Notes: generated by a model not told the origin, from the letters alone. A stretch of 64,000 nt of DNA from Betaproteobacteria bacterium (GCA_016720925.1 JADKJR010000001.1:744001-808000), one strand, 5' to 3'; counted from the stretch's first letter, positions 14,406 through 22,359 are shown. Program-made: numbers and translations.

Positions 14406-14750
14406 TTACGACTCGGGGTCATACCCGAACTGCCGAAGTTCCTGAGCGCACCAGCACCCGGCAGCTATCTTTGCTGCCCACTGTTCAGCCTCTTCTCGTG
14501 TCTGCACTTTGAGCACGCAGAAGCCTCCGTTGAAGTTGCTCGTCTCAGGGTATGTTCCTGGCGACACCTTGCCCTCCCCAGTAACCATGACCGGCGGGAT
14601 GGTCTCGTCGATGCCGCCGCCGAACACGTAGACACCTGCAGTCTTTGCCTCGCGAATCACAGCGTGGGATGACTCTCCCACTGAGGGGAAGTCCTCATCG
14701 GAGATGTGCTTCATAGCCGAGCTAGGGAACGAGATGAGGTAGTGGTTCAT
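14406..14750 (-). CDS. YCII-related domain protein, cassette gene
   Basis: This 114-residue protein starts MNHYLISFPSSAMKHI and has the dimeric alpha-beta barrel pattern of YCII-related proteins (GVYVFGGGIDETIPPVMVTG, GGFCVLKVQTREEAEQWAAK). Family members include small hydrolases and proteins of unknown role found next to sigma-factor genes. An alternative ATG at 14786 would add 12 residues. It lies between attC sites 14283-14351 and 14809-14854. Confidence 0.78.
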   Translation of the reverse strand: MNHYLISFPSSAMKHISDEDFPSVGESSHAVIREAKTAGVYVFGGGIDETIPPVMVTGEGKVSPGTYPETSNFNGGFCVLKVQTREEAEQWAAKIAAGCWCAQELRQFGYDPES

Positions 14751-14808
14751 TCTTGGATTGACTCCTTGGTACAGCTTTGCGTCCAACGTCGTTGCCTGGT
14801 CATGTGTG

Positions 14809-14854
14809 GCCTAACGTTCGCGGTGAGGGTCGCCCCTCGACCGCGCGGTTAGGT
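14809..14854. other. Very short attC site (46 bp)
   Basis: GCCTAAC (14809-14815) and GTTAGGT (14848-14854) bound only 46 bp with the stem CGCGGTGAGGG/CCCCTCGACCGCG. GTTAGGT pairs exactly with ACCTAAC at 15272, the start of the same cassette. Confidence 0.65.
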
Positions 14855-15223
14855 TGCGTTGTTTGAGCTTGCATTTAACTTCTTCTCCCCAGTGGCAAAG
14901 GATGCCATCTGAATTCGGCCGTCCCGGACCTGATAGATGCACAACATTTCAATTGTACCCAGGCCTTCAGGGAAATTTCTCGTGATGCTCTCGAAGTCAA
15001 CGACAACGCTGCCAACGACGGTGCGAGACAGAAGGCGTGCATAGAGATCGGGCTCTGCAAAACGCTGAAGGAAACGAACACGCAACTCCTCTCACCCTTT
15101 CGCTAAGCGATCACCATGCAATGTGAATTGTGCTGCGTCGGGGGCGTAGGCTTCGAGCAAGCCTTCGATATCCTTTGCGTTGTACGCATCGAGCTGCGTT
15201 TGAACGACCGATTCTGGCGACAT
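14849..15223 (-). pseudogene. SnoaL/NTF2-like protein with in-frame TGA
   Basis: ATG at 15223 opens SPESVVQTQLDAYNAKDIEG then LLEAYAPDAAQFTLHGDRLA, the usual start of SnoaL-like or steroid-isomerase-like NTF2 proteins. TGA at 15092-15094 interrupts the same frame right after LAKG, and the protein continues without a frame change (EELRVRFLQRFAEPDLYARL to the stop at 14849). Family members commonly have Arg here, so CGA to TGA is the likely event. The boundaries of the cassette are intact. Readthrough or restart cannot be excluded. Confidence 0.75.
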
Positions 15224-15271
15224 GGATTTCCTTTGGAAAAATGTGAGATGGCGATTTGGATTGGCTTCGCA

Positions 15272-15399
15272 ACCTAACGTTCGACCTGAGGCGCCCGCTA
15301 CGGCAGGCAGCGTAAGCCTGGGCCGAGGCACAAGGTGGATCTCCCAGCCCAGGCTTACGCTGCCTGCCGTAGCGGGTCGGCTCGAGCGAGGGGTTAGGC
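15272..15399. other. Long attC site with perfect 30-bp inverted repeat
   Basis: ACCTAAC (15272-15278) and GTTAGGC (15393-15399) bound 128 bp. Inside, 15294-15323 and 15347-15376 are perfect 30-bp inverted repeats around a 23-base loop, the strongest hairpin in the array. Confidence 0.75.
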
Positions 15400-16284
15400 C
15401 GCACCGACAAGACTCGTACGAGTGAGAATAGCGGATTGCTTATACGGTTCGAAGCCGACGCTGACGTACAGCTTTCGTGCTGCCTCATTGGAGGGGTGGA
15501 AGCAAAGCTTGATACGTTCAGCGCCCGCTGCGGCCAGAAGGTTGACTCCGGCGGTGAGTAGGTGGCGAGCGAGGCCTCGACGTTGATGCGCAATTTCGGT
15601 TCGCATCGGCTCGACAAGGCCAGTCGCGGTGTCTGGGTCAAACCAGAACAAACCATACGCAGCGACGTTCTCGTGGCTATCAAGCACGAGCAGATCAAGG
15701 TCTGGACGATACAAGGAAGATTGTCGAAGTCGTACTTCGAGCTCCGGTCCGTTTCTCTGGACCATGTGGTGAGGACGTTGCAGGGTGTCGAGGCGAGTGC
15801 ACAGGCGGTAGTCCTCATGAAGCGAACTGATGGGTAGACGAGCGCTCGCGGACAGGCACGCTATGACGACACCGAGGCTTTCGTCCTGCGTCATGGCGAA
15901 ACCGTGGCGACCTAAAACGTCTTGGGCGAAATGATCGGCTCGATCGACAACCACGTCGACGTTTCGAACCCCGTGCGCGCTGGCGTGAGCAAGTCCGCGC
16001 TCAAGGACATGCATAAACCACTCTGGAGGCGCGTTCGGCATCACGATCGGATCGAGAGCGACTCCGTCGCCCCAATCGGTGGCGATCACTGCCGACTCTG
16101 GACGCCCCTCGTTATCGAACCAGAAGAGTTGAGGGAAATTGTCGGTTGAACGCGATGCGCGCCACCACCAGTGCAGGTCAGCGGCCTCCAGTAAGCCGGC
16201 AGCATAGTGAAAGCGACGAACTCGATGAAGCAGCGAAGTTGCTGCGTCCAGATACTGAATACCGGTTCGATGTTGCTCTTGCAT
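15394..16284 (-). CDS. Tandem-GNAT acetyltransferase, cassette gene
   Basis: The 296-residue protein looks like two fused GNAT folds. The N-terminal half (VLGRHGFAMTQDESLGVVIA) is a degenerate copy; the C-terminal half has the functional motif A (VEPMRTEIAHQRRGLARHLL with QRRGLA) and motif B (IKLCFHPSNEAARKLYVSVG with conserved N). Tandem GNATs include mycothiol synthase-type and antibiotic acetyltransferases. ATG at 16284 fits the cassette start at 16344. It is the longest simple cassette gene of the array. Confidence 0.83.
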   Translation of the reverse strand: MQEQHRTGIQYLDAATSLLHRVRRFHYAAGLLEAADLHWWWRASRSTDNFPQLFWFDNEGRPESAVIATDWGDGVALDPIVMPNAPPEWFMHVLERGLAHASAHGVRNVDVVVDRADHFAQDVLGRHGFAMTQDESLGVVIACLSASARLPISSLHEDYRLCTRLDTLQRPHHMVQRNGPELEVRLRQSSLYRPDLDLLVLDSHENVAAYGLFWFDPDTATGLVEPMRTEIAHQRRGLARHLLTAGVNLLAAAGAERIKLCFHPSNEAARKLYVSVGFEPYKQSAILTRTSLVGAA

Positions 16285-16343
16285 TGATCGGATTCTCAGT
16301 CCTATTGTTCAGCAAACAACACTACACGTGCGGCCTAATGTAG

Positions 16344-16419
16344 ACCTAACCGGCACTGCGCGGCTTTATCGCGCAGCGCCCAGCGACTGAAAGGAGCGAG
16401 GTTGAGCGCCGGGTTAGAG
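16344..16419. other. attC site
   Basis: ACCTAAC (16344-16350) and GTTAGAG (16413-16419) bound 76 bp; the right core pairs exactly with CTCTAAC at 16891. Confidence 0.75.
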
Positions 16420-16881
16420 GGCAGCATTGGCAGCCTTTTCGAAGAAGGTGATTGAGACAGTAGGCGACAGCAACTGTGTTCTCGTGATGCGATAGCCTGC
16501 GCGCTGGTAAAGGTGAATGTTGTTCTCGCTCTTACTACCCGTGAACAGCTCGAACTTTGCCACGTTATTGCATGAACGTTCTATCGTCTGCAACAGGCGC
16601 GACCCAATACCTTTGCCTTGAAACTCCGGGTGGACGATGAGACGCCCAACAGCGCAGGTATCGCCAGCAATTCTGGCACGCACTGAGCCGACGAGACGTT
16701 CACCGACCGTGGCTTTGAGAATGACTGAATTCGGAAATTCCTCGCGCAAGGACTCGATGGTTTGGGTAAGCGGAGGAATTGACCAGTCGTTGTAGAGAAC
16801 CGCCTCCGATTGGTAAGCGAGCTTCTGGAGAGCCAAGATGTCCTCGGCATCCTCGGAAGTGGCATGAGAGATTGAAACCAC
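16414..16881 (-). CDS. GNAT N-acetyltransferase, cassette gene
   Basis: From GTG at 16881 the 155-residue protein reads VVSISHATSEDAEDILALQK, then RIAGDTCAVGRLIVHPEFQG and KGIGSRLLQTIER, a clear GNAT motif A (QGKGIG), with FTGSKSENNIHLYQRAGYRI as motif B. The upstream in-frame extension runs through the attC and is not used. It probably modifies a small molecule or amine; no substrate is assignable. The stop overlaps the attC core. Confidence 0.87.
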   Translation of the reverse strand: MVSISHATSEDAEDILALQKLAYQSEAVLYNDWSIPPLTQTIESLREEFPNSVILKATVGERLVGSVRARIAGDTCAVGRLIVHPEFQGKGIGSRLLQTIERSCNNVAKFELFTGSKSENNIHLYQRAGYRITRTQLLSPTVSITFFEKAANAAL

Positions 16882-16890
16882 CCTAGAGCC

Positions 16891-16954
16891 CTCTAACGAC
16901 CAAGGTGACGAGCGCGCCGCTTTTGGCGCGTCCGTGTTGAGAGCCGAGTTAGGC
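16891..16954. other. attC site
   Basis: CTCTAAC (16891-16897) and GTTAGGC (16948-16954) bound 64 bp. Confidence 0.73.
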
Positions 16955-17461
16955 CTCGGCATTTGGTGAGACCTGAGTGAGTATCTCTGTCGCATCTACC
17001 TCAAGTCGTATCTCATTGATCGGCTCTTGAAGGAAGGCATGAAACAGGGGCATGTCGGGTAGGTCATAGGCTCCACAATCGAGTAGCAGATCGTAGTTCG
17101 AGATGACCCGCTCAAGTAGTTCTCGGGCCTCAAACTTTGGAATCATTCGAACAGCATGATCCTTTACGCCCGCATGCTTCGAGTTGTTGTATGCGTAATT
17201 CAGTAAGTCGCCAATGTCCTTTTCCGTTGCTTTTCCAGGCTCTCCAGTTTGGCGGTAGTGGAGGCCATTCGCGATCTTCTTTATCGTTCTACGAGATTGT
17301 GACCAAGCGGGTTCCATCTTTTGTTTGAGCACGTACCCTGCGAATAGTGTTTCTGCTGCTCCAGCCAGAACAATCGCGCTGAAAAAGCGGCCGCTAAAGT
17401 AGGCTTTGAGAGAGTCTTCCAACTGCTCTACGGCCATATCCAGTTTGGTTACTTCAATCAT
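16949..17461 (-). CDS. Helical protein, possibly HEPN-like, cassette gene
   Basis: I do not recognise a named family. The 170-residue protein is predicted mainly helical: VTKLDMAVEQLEDSLKAYFS, then FFSAIVLAGAAETLFAGYVL and IGDLLNYAYNNSKHAGVKDH. The combination of a hydrophobic LAGAAE helix and a later N-x-x-KH segment recalls HEPN-fold proteins, some of which are RNases of toxin or defence systems, but the canonical Rx4-6H is not evident. ATG at 17461 begins just inside the cassette (boundary 17495). The stop overlaps the attC. Confidence 0.6.
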   Translation of the reverse strand: MIEVTKLDMAVEQLEDSLKAYFSGRFFSAIVLAGAAETLFAGYVLKQKMEPAWSQSRRTIKKIANGLHYRQTGEPGKATEKDIGDLLNYAYNNSKHAGVKDHAVRMIPKFEARELLERVISNYDLLLDCGAYDLPDMPLFHAFLQEPINEIRLEVDATEILTQVSPNAEA

Positions 17462-17494
17462 GGTTGTTCAGCTGAAGGTGAGCTTTCTAGCGAG

Positions 17495-17575
17495 GCATAA
17501 CGCCTGAGGTAAGGGAGCGCGGGCTTTTGCGCGGTCCCAGTGAGCGAAGCGAACGGCTTGACTGAAATGTTAGCG
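17495..17575. other. attC site
   Basis: GCATAAC (17495-17501) and GTTAGCG (17569-17575) bound 81 bp; the right core pairs exactly with CGCTAAC at 18243. Confidence 0.75.
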
Positions 17576-17588
17576 GGCATTTGCGGCC

Positions 17589-18239
17589 TCAACATACCGA
17601 TTGACCGCGACTCAACTCAAAATATACAGCCGCATCACTCTTTAGCTGAAACTTTGCGGTCGTGCAATCGTTTACGTAGGGCCGCTGAGGATTCTCGAAG
17701 CATTCATTTTTTCCAACCCATCGCTCGAAAAACGGGTCCGACTTCTGCATGTACTGTTTTCTACAGGAATCGTAGTGAATGGAGTTACTTTTCGACACGG
17801 GCCGCTTCCAAAGAACTTGCACGATCTCGGCTCTCGTGGCGCCAAGGTGCAATCCATCAAGTGTGCGAAGTTCGCTCCCGAGGCCTCGTAGTAAGGCACA
17901 GCGTTTCTTCGCCGCGAAAGGAACTTCCTTGCCGTAGACGCGGATACTCGTAACCTGTCCTTTTGGACTGGACATTTCTGAGTTGGAGGCGAATACAACG
18001 ATGACTTCCCCCGTTTCGTCTTCTAAGCGATAGCAAACCTTTGACTCAGAGGTACTGGCGTCCCCGGTATGCCAGACATTGCTTTCGCCAAGATGCCTCT
18101 TTACATCTTTGAGCGTTTGCCGCGAGCCAGCGATAACACCTAGGAAAGTGACCGTCTTTTCCGCAATCACATTTCCGGCGCAGGGCAGACCCAAAGTAGT
18201 CGCAAGGACAACACAAATCGTATTTGCAATTCTTCGCAT
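17589..18239 (-). CDS. Exported protein of unknown function, cassette gene
   Basis: The 216-residue product begins with a signal peptide (RRIANTICVVLATTLGLPCA, cleavage likely after residue 22-27). The mature part has SRQTLKDVKRHLGESNVWHT, a GEVIVVFASNSEM strand and several Cys, and ends YFELSRGQSVC. The segment LDGLHLGATRAEIVQVL resembles the repeat of small lipoproteins that sense or bind in the periplasm (SmpA-like helix), but this is weak. No family assigned. Cassette boundaries on both sides are intact. Confidence 0.7.
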   Translation of the reverse strand: MRRIANTICVVLATTLGLPCAGNVIAEKTVTFLGVIAGSRQTLKDVKRHLGESNVWHTGDASTSESKVCYRLEDETGEVIVVFASNSEMSSPKGQVTSIRVYGKEVPFAAKKRCALLRGLGSELRTLDGLHLGATRAEIVQVLWKRPVSKSNSIHYDSCRKQYMQKSDPFFERWVGKNECFENPQRPYVNDCTTAKFQLKSDAAVYFELSRGQSVC

Positions 18240-18242
18240 GCC

Positions 18243-18323
18243 CGCTAACGACCAAGGTAAAAGGCGCCGCGCCTTTGCGGCGTCCAGCGACCGAAGGGAG
18301 CGACTTTGACTGCCGAGTTAGAC
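18243..18323. other. attC site
   Basis: CGCTAAC (18243-18249) and GTTAGAC (18317-18323) bound 81 bp of the conserved attI-proximal type (GGCGCCGCGCCTTTGCGGCG stem). Confidence 0.75.
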
Positions 18324-18324
18324 C

Positions 18325-18636
18325 TCATAGTACCGCTTCAATAGCTGCAACTTTAGAGGGAAGCCATCCCATTGACACAAAGGCCAAAGGAAATGCGAAC
18401 AAGATGAGCAGCGTGTCGGCGTATCCGAAAAGCCCCATCAACGAAACGAACAATAAGACCGGAACGAAGCCGACAAAGGTCCATGCGTAGTAGGACGTGA
18501 GGCGATAGCGAAGCGGAGTATGGCAAGTAACACACAGCCACGATTCGAATGGCCAAAGCGGCCCAAAAAGCGCGACTCGAAGTGGTGCGGTAGGCGGTGC
18601 GCTGCAGTTCGGGCATACGTGCGTTTTCACTTGCAT
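18325..18636 (-). CDS. Zinc-ribbon plus two-helix membrane protein, cassette gene
   Basis: The 103-residue protein starts MQVKTHVCPNCSAPPTAPLR with a CPNC pair, followed by LCVTCHTPLRYRL with a second CxxC, forming a likely zinc ribbon. Two transmembrane helices follow (TFVGFVPVLLFVSLMGLFGY, LLILFAFPLAFVSMGW). It shares this plan with the cassette gene at 21534-21890, although their sequences differ. Function unknown. The ATG at 18636 is immediately inside the cassette. Confidence 0.7.
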   Translation of the reverse strand: MQVKTHVCPNCSAPPTAPLRVALFGPLWPFESWLCVTCHTPLRYRLTSYYAWTFVGFVPVLLFVSLMGLFGYADTLLILFAFPLAFVSMGWLPSKVAAIEAVL

Positions 18637-18639
18637 GAT

Positions 18640-18721
18640 GTTTAACGTCCGAGTTTAAAGGGCGCCGCGCTTTTGCGGCGTCCAGCGACCAAAGGGAGCG
18701 ACCTTGAGCGACGAGTTAGAA
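18640..18721. other. attC site
   Basis: GTTTAAC (18640-18646) and GTTAGAA (18715-18721) bound 82 bp; the right core pairs exactly with TTCTAAC at 18989. Confidence 0.75.
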
Positions 18722-18791
18722 CTCATCACTGGCAAAAGTGGGACGCGATGAACCGTAAATCTACAAGCCACGAAATGAAATAAATGCCCCA

Positions 18792-18950
18792 TCAGTCCTC
18801 GATTCCGGTGATTGAAAGTTCTACGCCCGTTGAAACCTGATGGACGAAGAAACGAGTGCCGTCCGCAAACTCAATCATGACTGCACCCTCACGATGGCGG
18901 ACAACACGACTAACCACTTTCCCTCGGAGAAGTTCGGACGCCCGCGCAGA
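18792..18950 (-). CDS. Small protein of unknown function, cassette gene (start uncertain)
   Basis: The frame ends ASELLRGKVVSRVVRHREGA then VMIEFADGTRFFVHQVSTGV and SITGIED, a compact beta-rich protein. No ATG lies between the cassette start (18989) and the conserved part; a TTG near 18950 is the best start, giving about 52 residues. The frame upstream of 18989 runs back through an attC and is unlikely to be used. Similar small proteins occur in other integrons, to my recollection, with no known role. Confidence 0.5.
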   Translation of the reverse strand, partial: SARASELLRGKVVSRVVRHREGAVMIEFADGTRFFVHQVSTGVELSITGIED

Positions 18951-18988
18951 TTCCTTAGACAACTCGTTGGTGTTGAGGGGCAGATGAG

Positions 18989-19045
18989 TTCTAACGACTG
19001 AGTTGTGGGGCGGCGAAGCCGTCCCATACGAACGATGAGTTAGGC
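18989..19045. other. Short attC site (57 bp)
   Basis: TTCTAAC (18989-18995) and GTTAGGC (19039-19045) bound 57 bp with the stem GGGGCGGCGAAGCCGTCCC, close to the minimal attC size. Confidence 0.73.
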
Positions 19046-19369
19046 ATGTGCCATCCAAAGCATCCGAATCGCTGTGCTCGCGGGTATGGCCGCAGACACC
19101 AACAAAATTCTTGCCGGCCATGAAAGGCGAACTGGTTTTAGCCAATTAGAAGGTACTGGAACAAGAGCGCCAACAAAAAGATGCTCCTTCCAACCGTGAG
19201 CAACGCGTACAGCATGCGCCTGGAATGTAAGGATCCAGCCGCACACAATGCAAACAAGGATCGGCGGAAGGAATAGGAAGAGAAATTGATCCATTGACAG
19301 GTATGGCACTACATATGCGGCGCATGCAGCCGCTCCGACGATCAGTATTTGAAGCCAGATGATGCGCAT
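19040..19369 (-). CDS. Membrane protein of unknown function, cassette gene
   Basis: The 109-residue product has an N-terminal pair of helices (IIWLQILIVGAAACAAYVVP, FLFLFLPPILVCIVCGWIL) and a third near the C terminus (ARILLVSAAIPASTAIRML). A basic stretch lies between helices 2 and 3. No family recognised. The ATG at 19369 lies ten bases inside the cassette. Stop codon overlaps the short attC. Confidence 0.68.
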   Translation of the reverse strand: MRIIWLQILIVGAAACAAYVVPYLSMDQFLFLFLPPILVCIVCGWILTFQAHAVRVAHGWKEHLFVGALVPVPSNWLKPVRLSWPARILLVSAAIPASTAIRMLWMAHA

Positions 19370-19378
19370 TTACTTGAT

Positions 19379-19459
19379 GCTTAACGGCTTAGCTAAAGGG
19401 CGCCGCGCTTTTGCGGCGTCCAGCGACCGAAGGGAGCGGCCTTGAGCGACGAGTTAGCC
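19379..19459. other. attC site
   Basis: GCTTAAC (19379-19385) and GTTAGCC (19453-19459) bound 81 bp of the conserved type; the right core pairs exactly with GGCTAAC at 19775. Confidence 0.78.
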
Positions 19460-19771
19460 GTCAACAAAGTTTGAAACATACTGAACCTCATCTTCCAAGC
19501 ACACACCATTGCCTCCTTGTAGCGGGCGAATTCCCAATATGACACCAGATGGCCCCTGTTCCGCCTGTATGACAACTACAGGTTGAGTGGAGCCATCTTC
19601 CAGTTTCTGAATTGCGGCACGCGGAAGCTGCATATCAATTGGTTCCGAATGACCTTGGATGTAAAACACCGCGATGCCGTTCTTCACATCGCCTTCGGTC
19701 GCAGCACGCCCGGCAATCGATGGCGTCGCTTCCCAGCACGAAGGATCAATGGGGTGCCAAAGGTTCGACAT
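19454..19771 (-). CDS. Protein of unknown function, cassette gene
   Basis: The 105-residue protein begins SNLWHPIDPSCWEATPSIAG and is soluble, with an ENGIAVFYIQG-like strand (GDVKNGIAVFYIQGHSEPID) and QPVVVIQAEQGPSGVILGIR. The composition suggests a small beta protein. I recognise no family. ATG at 19771 lies four bases inside the cassette and the stop overlaps the attC; start and end cores are perfectly complementary, so the cassette is intact. Confidence 0.65.
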   Translation of the reverse strand: MSNLWHPIDPSCWEATPSIAGRAATEGDVKNGIAVFYIQGHSEPIDMQLPRAAIQKLEDGSTQPVVVIQAEQGPSGVILGIRPLQGGNGVCLEDEVQYVSNFVDG

Positions 19772-19774
19772 GAC

Positions 19775-19855
19775 GGCTAACGTTCGAGCTAAAGGGCGCC
19801 GCGCTTTTGCGGCGTACAGCGACCAAAGGGAGCGACGTTGAGCGACGTGTTAGCG
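19775..19855. other. attC site
   Basis: GGCTAAC (19775-19781) and GTTAGCG (19849-19855) bound 81 bp of the conserved type. Its own cassette, to the right, is reduced to a fragment next to the IS. Confidence 0.75.
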
Positions 19856-20118
19856 ATGTAATCGGCCCGCAGCCGCAAATCGCGCCGAAGAAACACGGCG
19901 TGCCGTCGTTGTGGCAAGGTGACATGCGGCGCGGCGGAAGACCGATATGGCATTGGTGCAGTTTGCCCGAGTGTTAGCGTGGTCATGGGTCACGTCATCG
20001 ACATTGGTGAATGGGTTTGGCGGTGTAATGCCATCGAACCGATATCCCGTTTAAGAGAGTGAGCAAGACGACGTACCCGATGCGGCGCCACATTTCATAA
20101 CGAATGATGGAGCAATCG
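19856..20118. other. Cassette fragment and IS flank
   Basis: This stretch separates the attC at 19775 from the transposase. A short minus-strand frame starts near 19986 and runs into the attC, with no recognizable family. A second GTTAGCG core occurs at 19974-19980, 125 bases from the first, without a left partner. I read it as a remnant of a cassette cut by IS insertion. Confidence 0.4.
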
Positions 20119-21473
20119 ATGGCGCAACGCAAACGCAGCATCAACCTCAAGACAGTCAAATCGCGGGTCGCCCTGACGATCACGCACCCCAACACCGCCG
20201 GCATCGACATCGGCAGCGCGTCCCACTTTGTGGCCGTGCCGCCTGACCGGGACGATGAACCGGTGCGTGAGTTTCCCGCTTCACGGTTGACCTCAACGCG
20301 CTGGCCGACTGGCCCGATGCCTGCCGGGTCGACACCGTCGCCATGGAATCCACCGGCGTGTGTTGGATCCCACTGTTCGAGTTGCTGGAGTCGCGTGGTT
20401 TCAAGGTGCTGCTGGTCAATGCGCGGCACGTCAAGAACGTGGCGGGGCGCAAGTCCGATGTGCTGGACTGCCAATGGCTGCAGCAATTGATGACCTACGG
20501 TCTGCTCAGTGGTGCGTTTCGTCCGGCCGAGCAAGTTTGTGTGCTGCGCGCTGTGGCGTCAGCGCGGAGCGCTGCTCAAGAGCCAGTCCCGTGATGTGCA
20601 GCATATGCAAAAGGCGCTCACGCAAATGAACGTCCAACTGGCCAATGTCATCTCCGACGTGGTGGGCGAGACGGGGCTGAAGATACTGCGCGCCATCGTG
20701 GCGGGCGAGCGTGCTGGGTGCCTGGGTGCCATGAAGAACGCACGCATCCACGCCAGCGTCGATGAGATCGCCAAGAGTCTGGAAGGCAACTGGCGGGCCG
20801 AACACTTGTTCGCACTCAAGCAGGCGCTGGACGCGTTCGACTTCATCGGCACGCAATTGGCCGAATGCGACCGAGCAATCGAAGCGCAGTTGCGACTTCT
20901 ACAGACGCATGACGGCGAGCCAGCCAAAGGCAAGAAGCGCGGTCGGCGCGCAATGCGCCAAAGTTCGATCTGCGCACACAGCTATTCAAGATGTGCGGCG
21001 GGACTTGACGCGCATTGATGGCATCGATGTGACCACCGCGCTCGCGGTCATCAGCGAGACCGGCACGGACATGTCGCGTTTTCCCGCCGTCGGGAATTTC
21101 ACCAGCTGGATGGGCTTGTGCCCGGGCACCAAGATCACCGGCGGAAAAGTGATGAGTGGCAAGACCAAGCGGTGCGCCAACCGCGCGGCCCGTGCCCTGC
21201 GCATGGCCGCCGCGTCGCTGCGAACCAGCCAGTCGGCGCTGGGTGCGTACTACCGTCGCATGTGCGCGCGCATGGACAAACCCAAGGCCATCGCCGCGGC
21301 CGCCCACAAACTCGCGCGGTTGATCTAACGATGCTCACCAAAGGCGAGGAGTACACCGACAAAGGCCCAGGGCCTATTACGAGGAGCGCTACCGCGATCG
21401 CGTACTGCACCATCTGGCAAAGCGCGCCGAAAAAATGGGTATGCAACTCATCGCCGCCGAACAACCCACATGA
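20119..21473 (+). pseudogene. IS110 family (IS1111 group) transposase, multiply frameshifted
   Basis: Three frames together spell an IS110-type DEDD transposase. LKTVKSRVALTITHPNTAGI and IDIGSASHFVAVPPDRDDEP are in frame one, WIPLFELLESRGFKVLLVNA and GRKSDVLDCQWLQQLMTYGL in frame two, and ISETGTDMSRFPAVGNFTSW with LCPGTKITGGKVMSGKTKR further on. At least four frame changes (near 20275, 20560, 20950, 21327) break it. The second half holds the transposase_20 helix-hairpin region. The IS1111 branch includes elements that specifically target integron attC sites; its position inside the cassette array and antiparallel orientation to the cassettes fit that habit. It cannot make an active enzyme as read. 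Confidence 0.88.
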
Positions 21474-21533
21474 AACCCGAATTACAAATCAATCACTTGG
21501 GAGGTGTTTCTTAAGAGCCATCATGGTGTTCGC

Positions 21534-21890
21534 CTATGAGAAGAAACTTGGGAAGACGGAAATCAAAAACAAACGCAGGGCAGAGCGATTCCCAGCCTTT
21601 TCGTCAACATCAGACACCACCATCAACTTAGCTCGGTGCTGGCACCAACAGTAAAACACCCACACCACGCAAAGGCCGAGGATCAGCGGATAGATGGCCT
21701 GAACCGCAGCAGCTGCAAAGCCGAAAAGGGTGAACATGAGCATGGAAGCGACAAGAATGGCGGTTGATCTACCTGGAGAAATGCAGCACTTGCACTTGCA
21801 ACTCGTGCACTCAGCAGGAGATGCGCGCCACGAGAGCCATTTGCTCATGAAGCTTATGGTGGGTTGTTGGCACCGTGGGCAAGGGTACAT
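21534..21890 (-). CDS. Zinc-ribbon membrane protein, cassette gene lacking its attC
   Basis: The 118-residue protein begins MYPCPRCQQPTISFMSKWLS with a CPRC pair and continues CTSCKCKCC, a probable zinc ribbon, then two or three helices (ILVASMLMFTLFGFAAAAVQ, YPLILGLCVVWVFYCWC). The plan resembles the gene at 18325-18636. The cassette start core GGCTAAC is at 21896, but no GTTAGCC partner is found to its left; the IS element lies there instead. The tail after the second helix may therefore be altered. Confidence 0.65.
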   Translation of the reverse strand: MYPCPRCQQPTISFMSKWLSWRASPAECTSCKCKCCISPGRSTAILVASMLMFTLFGFAAAAVQAIYPLILGLCVVWVFYCWCQHRAKLMVVSDVDEKAGNRSALRLFLISVFPSFFS

Positions 21891-21895
21891 TTGAT

Positions 21896-21976
21896 GGCTA
21901 ACGTCCGAGCTAAAGGGCGCCGCGCTTTTGCGGCGTCCAGCGACCGAAGGGAGCGACCTTGAGCGACGAGTTAGGC
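21896..21976. other. attC site
   Basis: GGCTAAC (21896-21902) and GTTAGGC (21970-21976) bound 81 bp of the conserved type; the right core pairs exactly with GCCTAAC at 22360. Confidence 0.8.
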
Positions 21977-22354
21977 ATGTTCATTGCCGGACACTCGCCG
22001 CCCATGCCACGACCACGCCCAAAGGAATAGGCTTGGAAGAAAGAACCAAATGACGCCATTTCCGAGTAATGCAGGAACCAAGAGTGCGCCAGTGTAGCCG
22101 CGACCCACTTCGTCGAAAACGATTACAAAGAACGGAAAGCCAAAGGCCTTGTAGGTTCCCGCAGCCTCATGCATTGGATATTGCGCAAATACCGAAGTGA
22201 CCGCCAAAAGTGTGCCGACAAGAAAACGCCAACGAAATAGTTTTCGCCAATCTTGAGGAACGCCGCCTTGTGCATTTGCTGCGCGAACTCTCTGCGACGC
22301 GACAACCTCAAGCGCAAAAATAAAAAGTCCAAAAATTGTGAAGGTGAATAGCAT
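21971..22354 (-). CDS. Membrane protein of unknown function, cassette gene
   Basis: From ATG at 22354 the 127-residue protein has a first helix (LFTFTIFGLFIFALEVVASQ), a basic loop, a second helix (WRFLVGTLLAVTSVFAQYPM) and a third near the C terminus (GNGVIWFFLPSLFLWAWSWH). No family recognised. The longer upstream frame passes through the attC of the first cassette and is not used. The stop overlaps its own attC. Confidence 0.68.
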   Translation of the reverse strand: MLFTFTIFGLFIFALEVVASQRVRAANAQGGVPQDWRKLFRWRFLVGTLLAVTSVFAQYPMHEAAGTYKAFGFPFFVIVFDEVGRGYTGALLVPALLGNGVIWFFLPSLFLWAWSWHGRRVSGNEHA

Positions 22355-22359
22355 TTGAT

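Noticed and set aside
15111..15818. Minus-strand frame with an NPSLEPTRYG-type segment
   Set aside because: The segment is the well-known translation of an attC stem; the rest is antisense/offset to the tandem GNAT gene.
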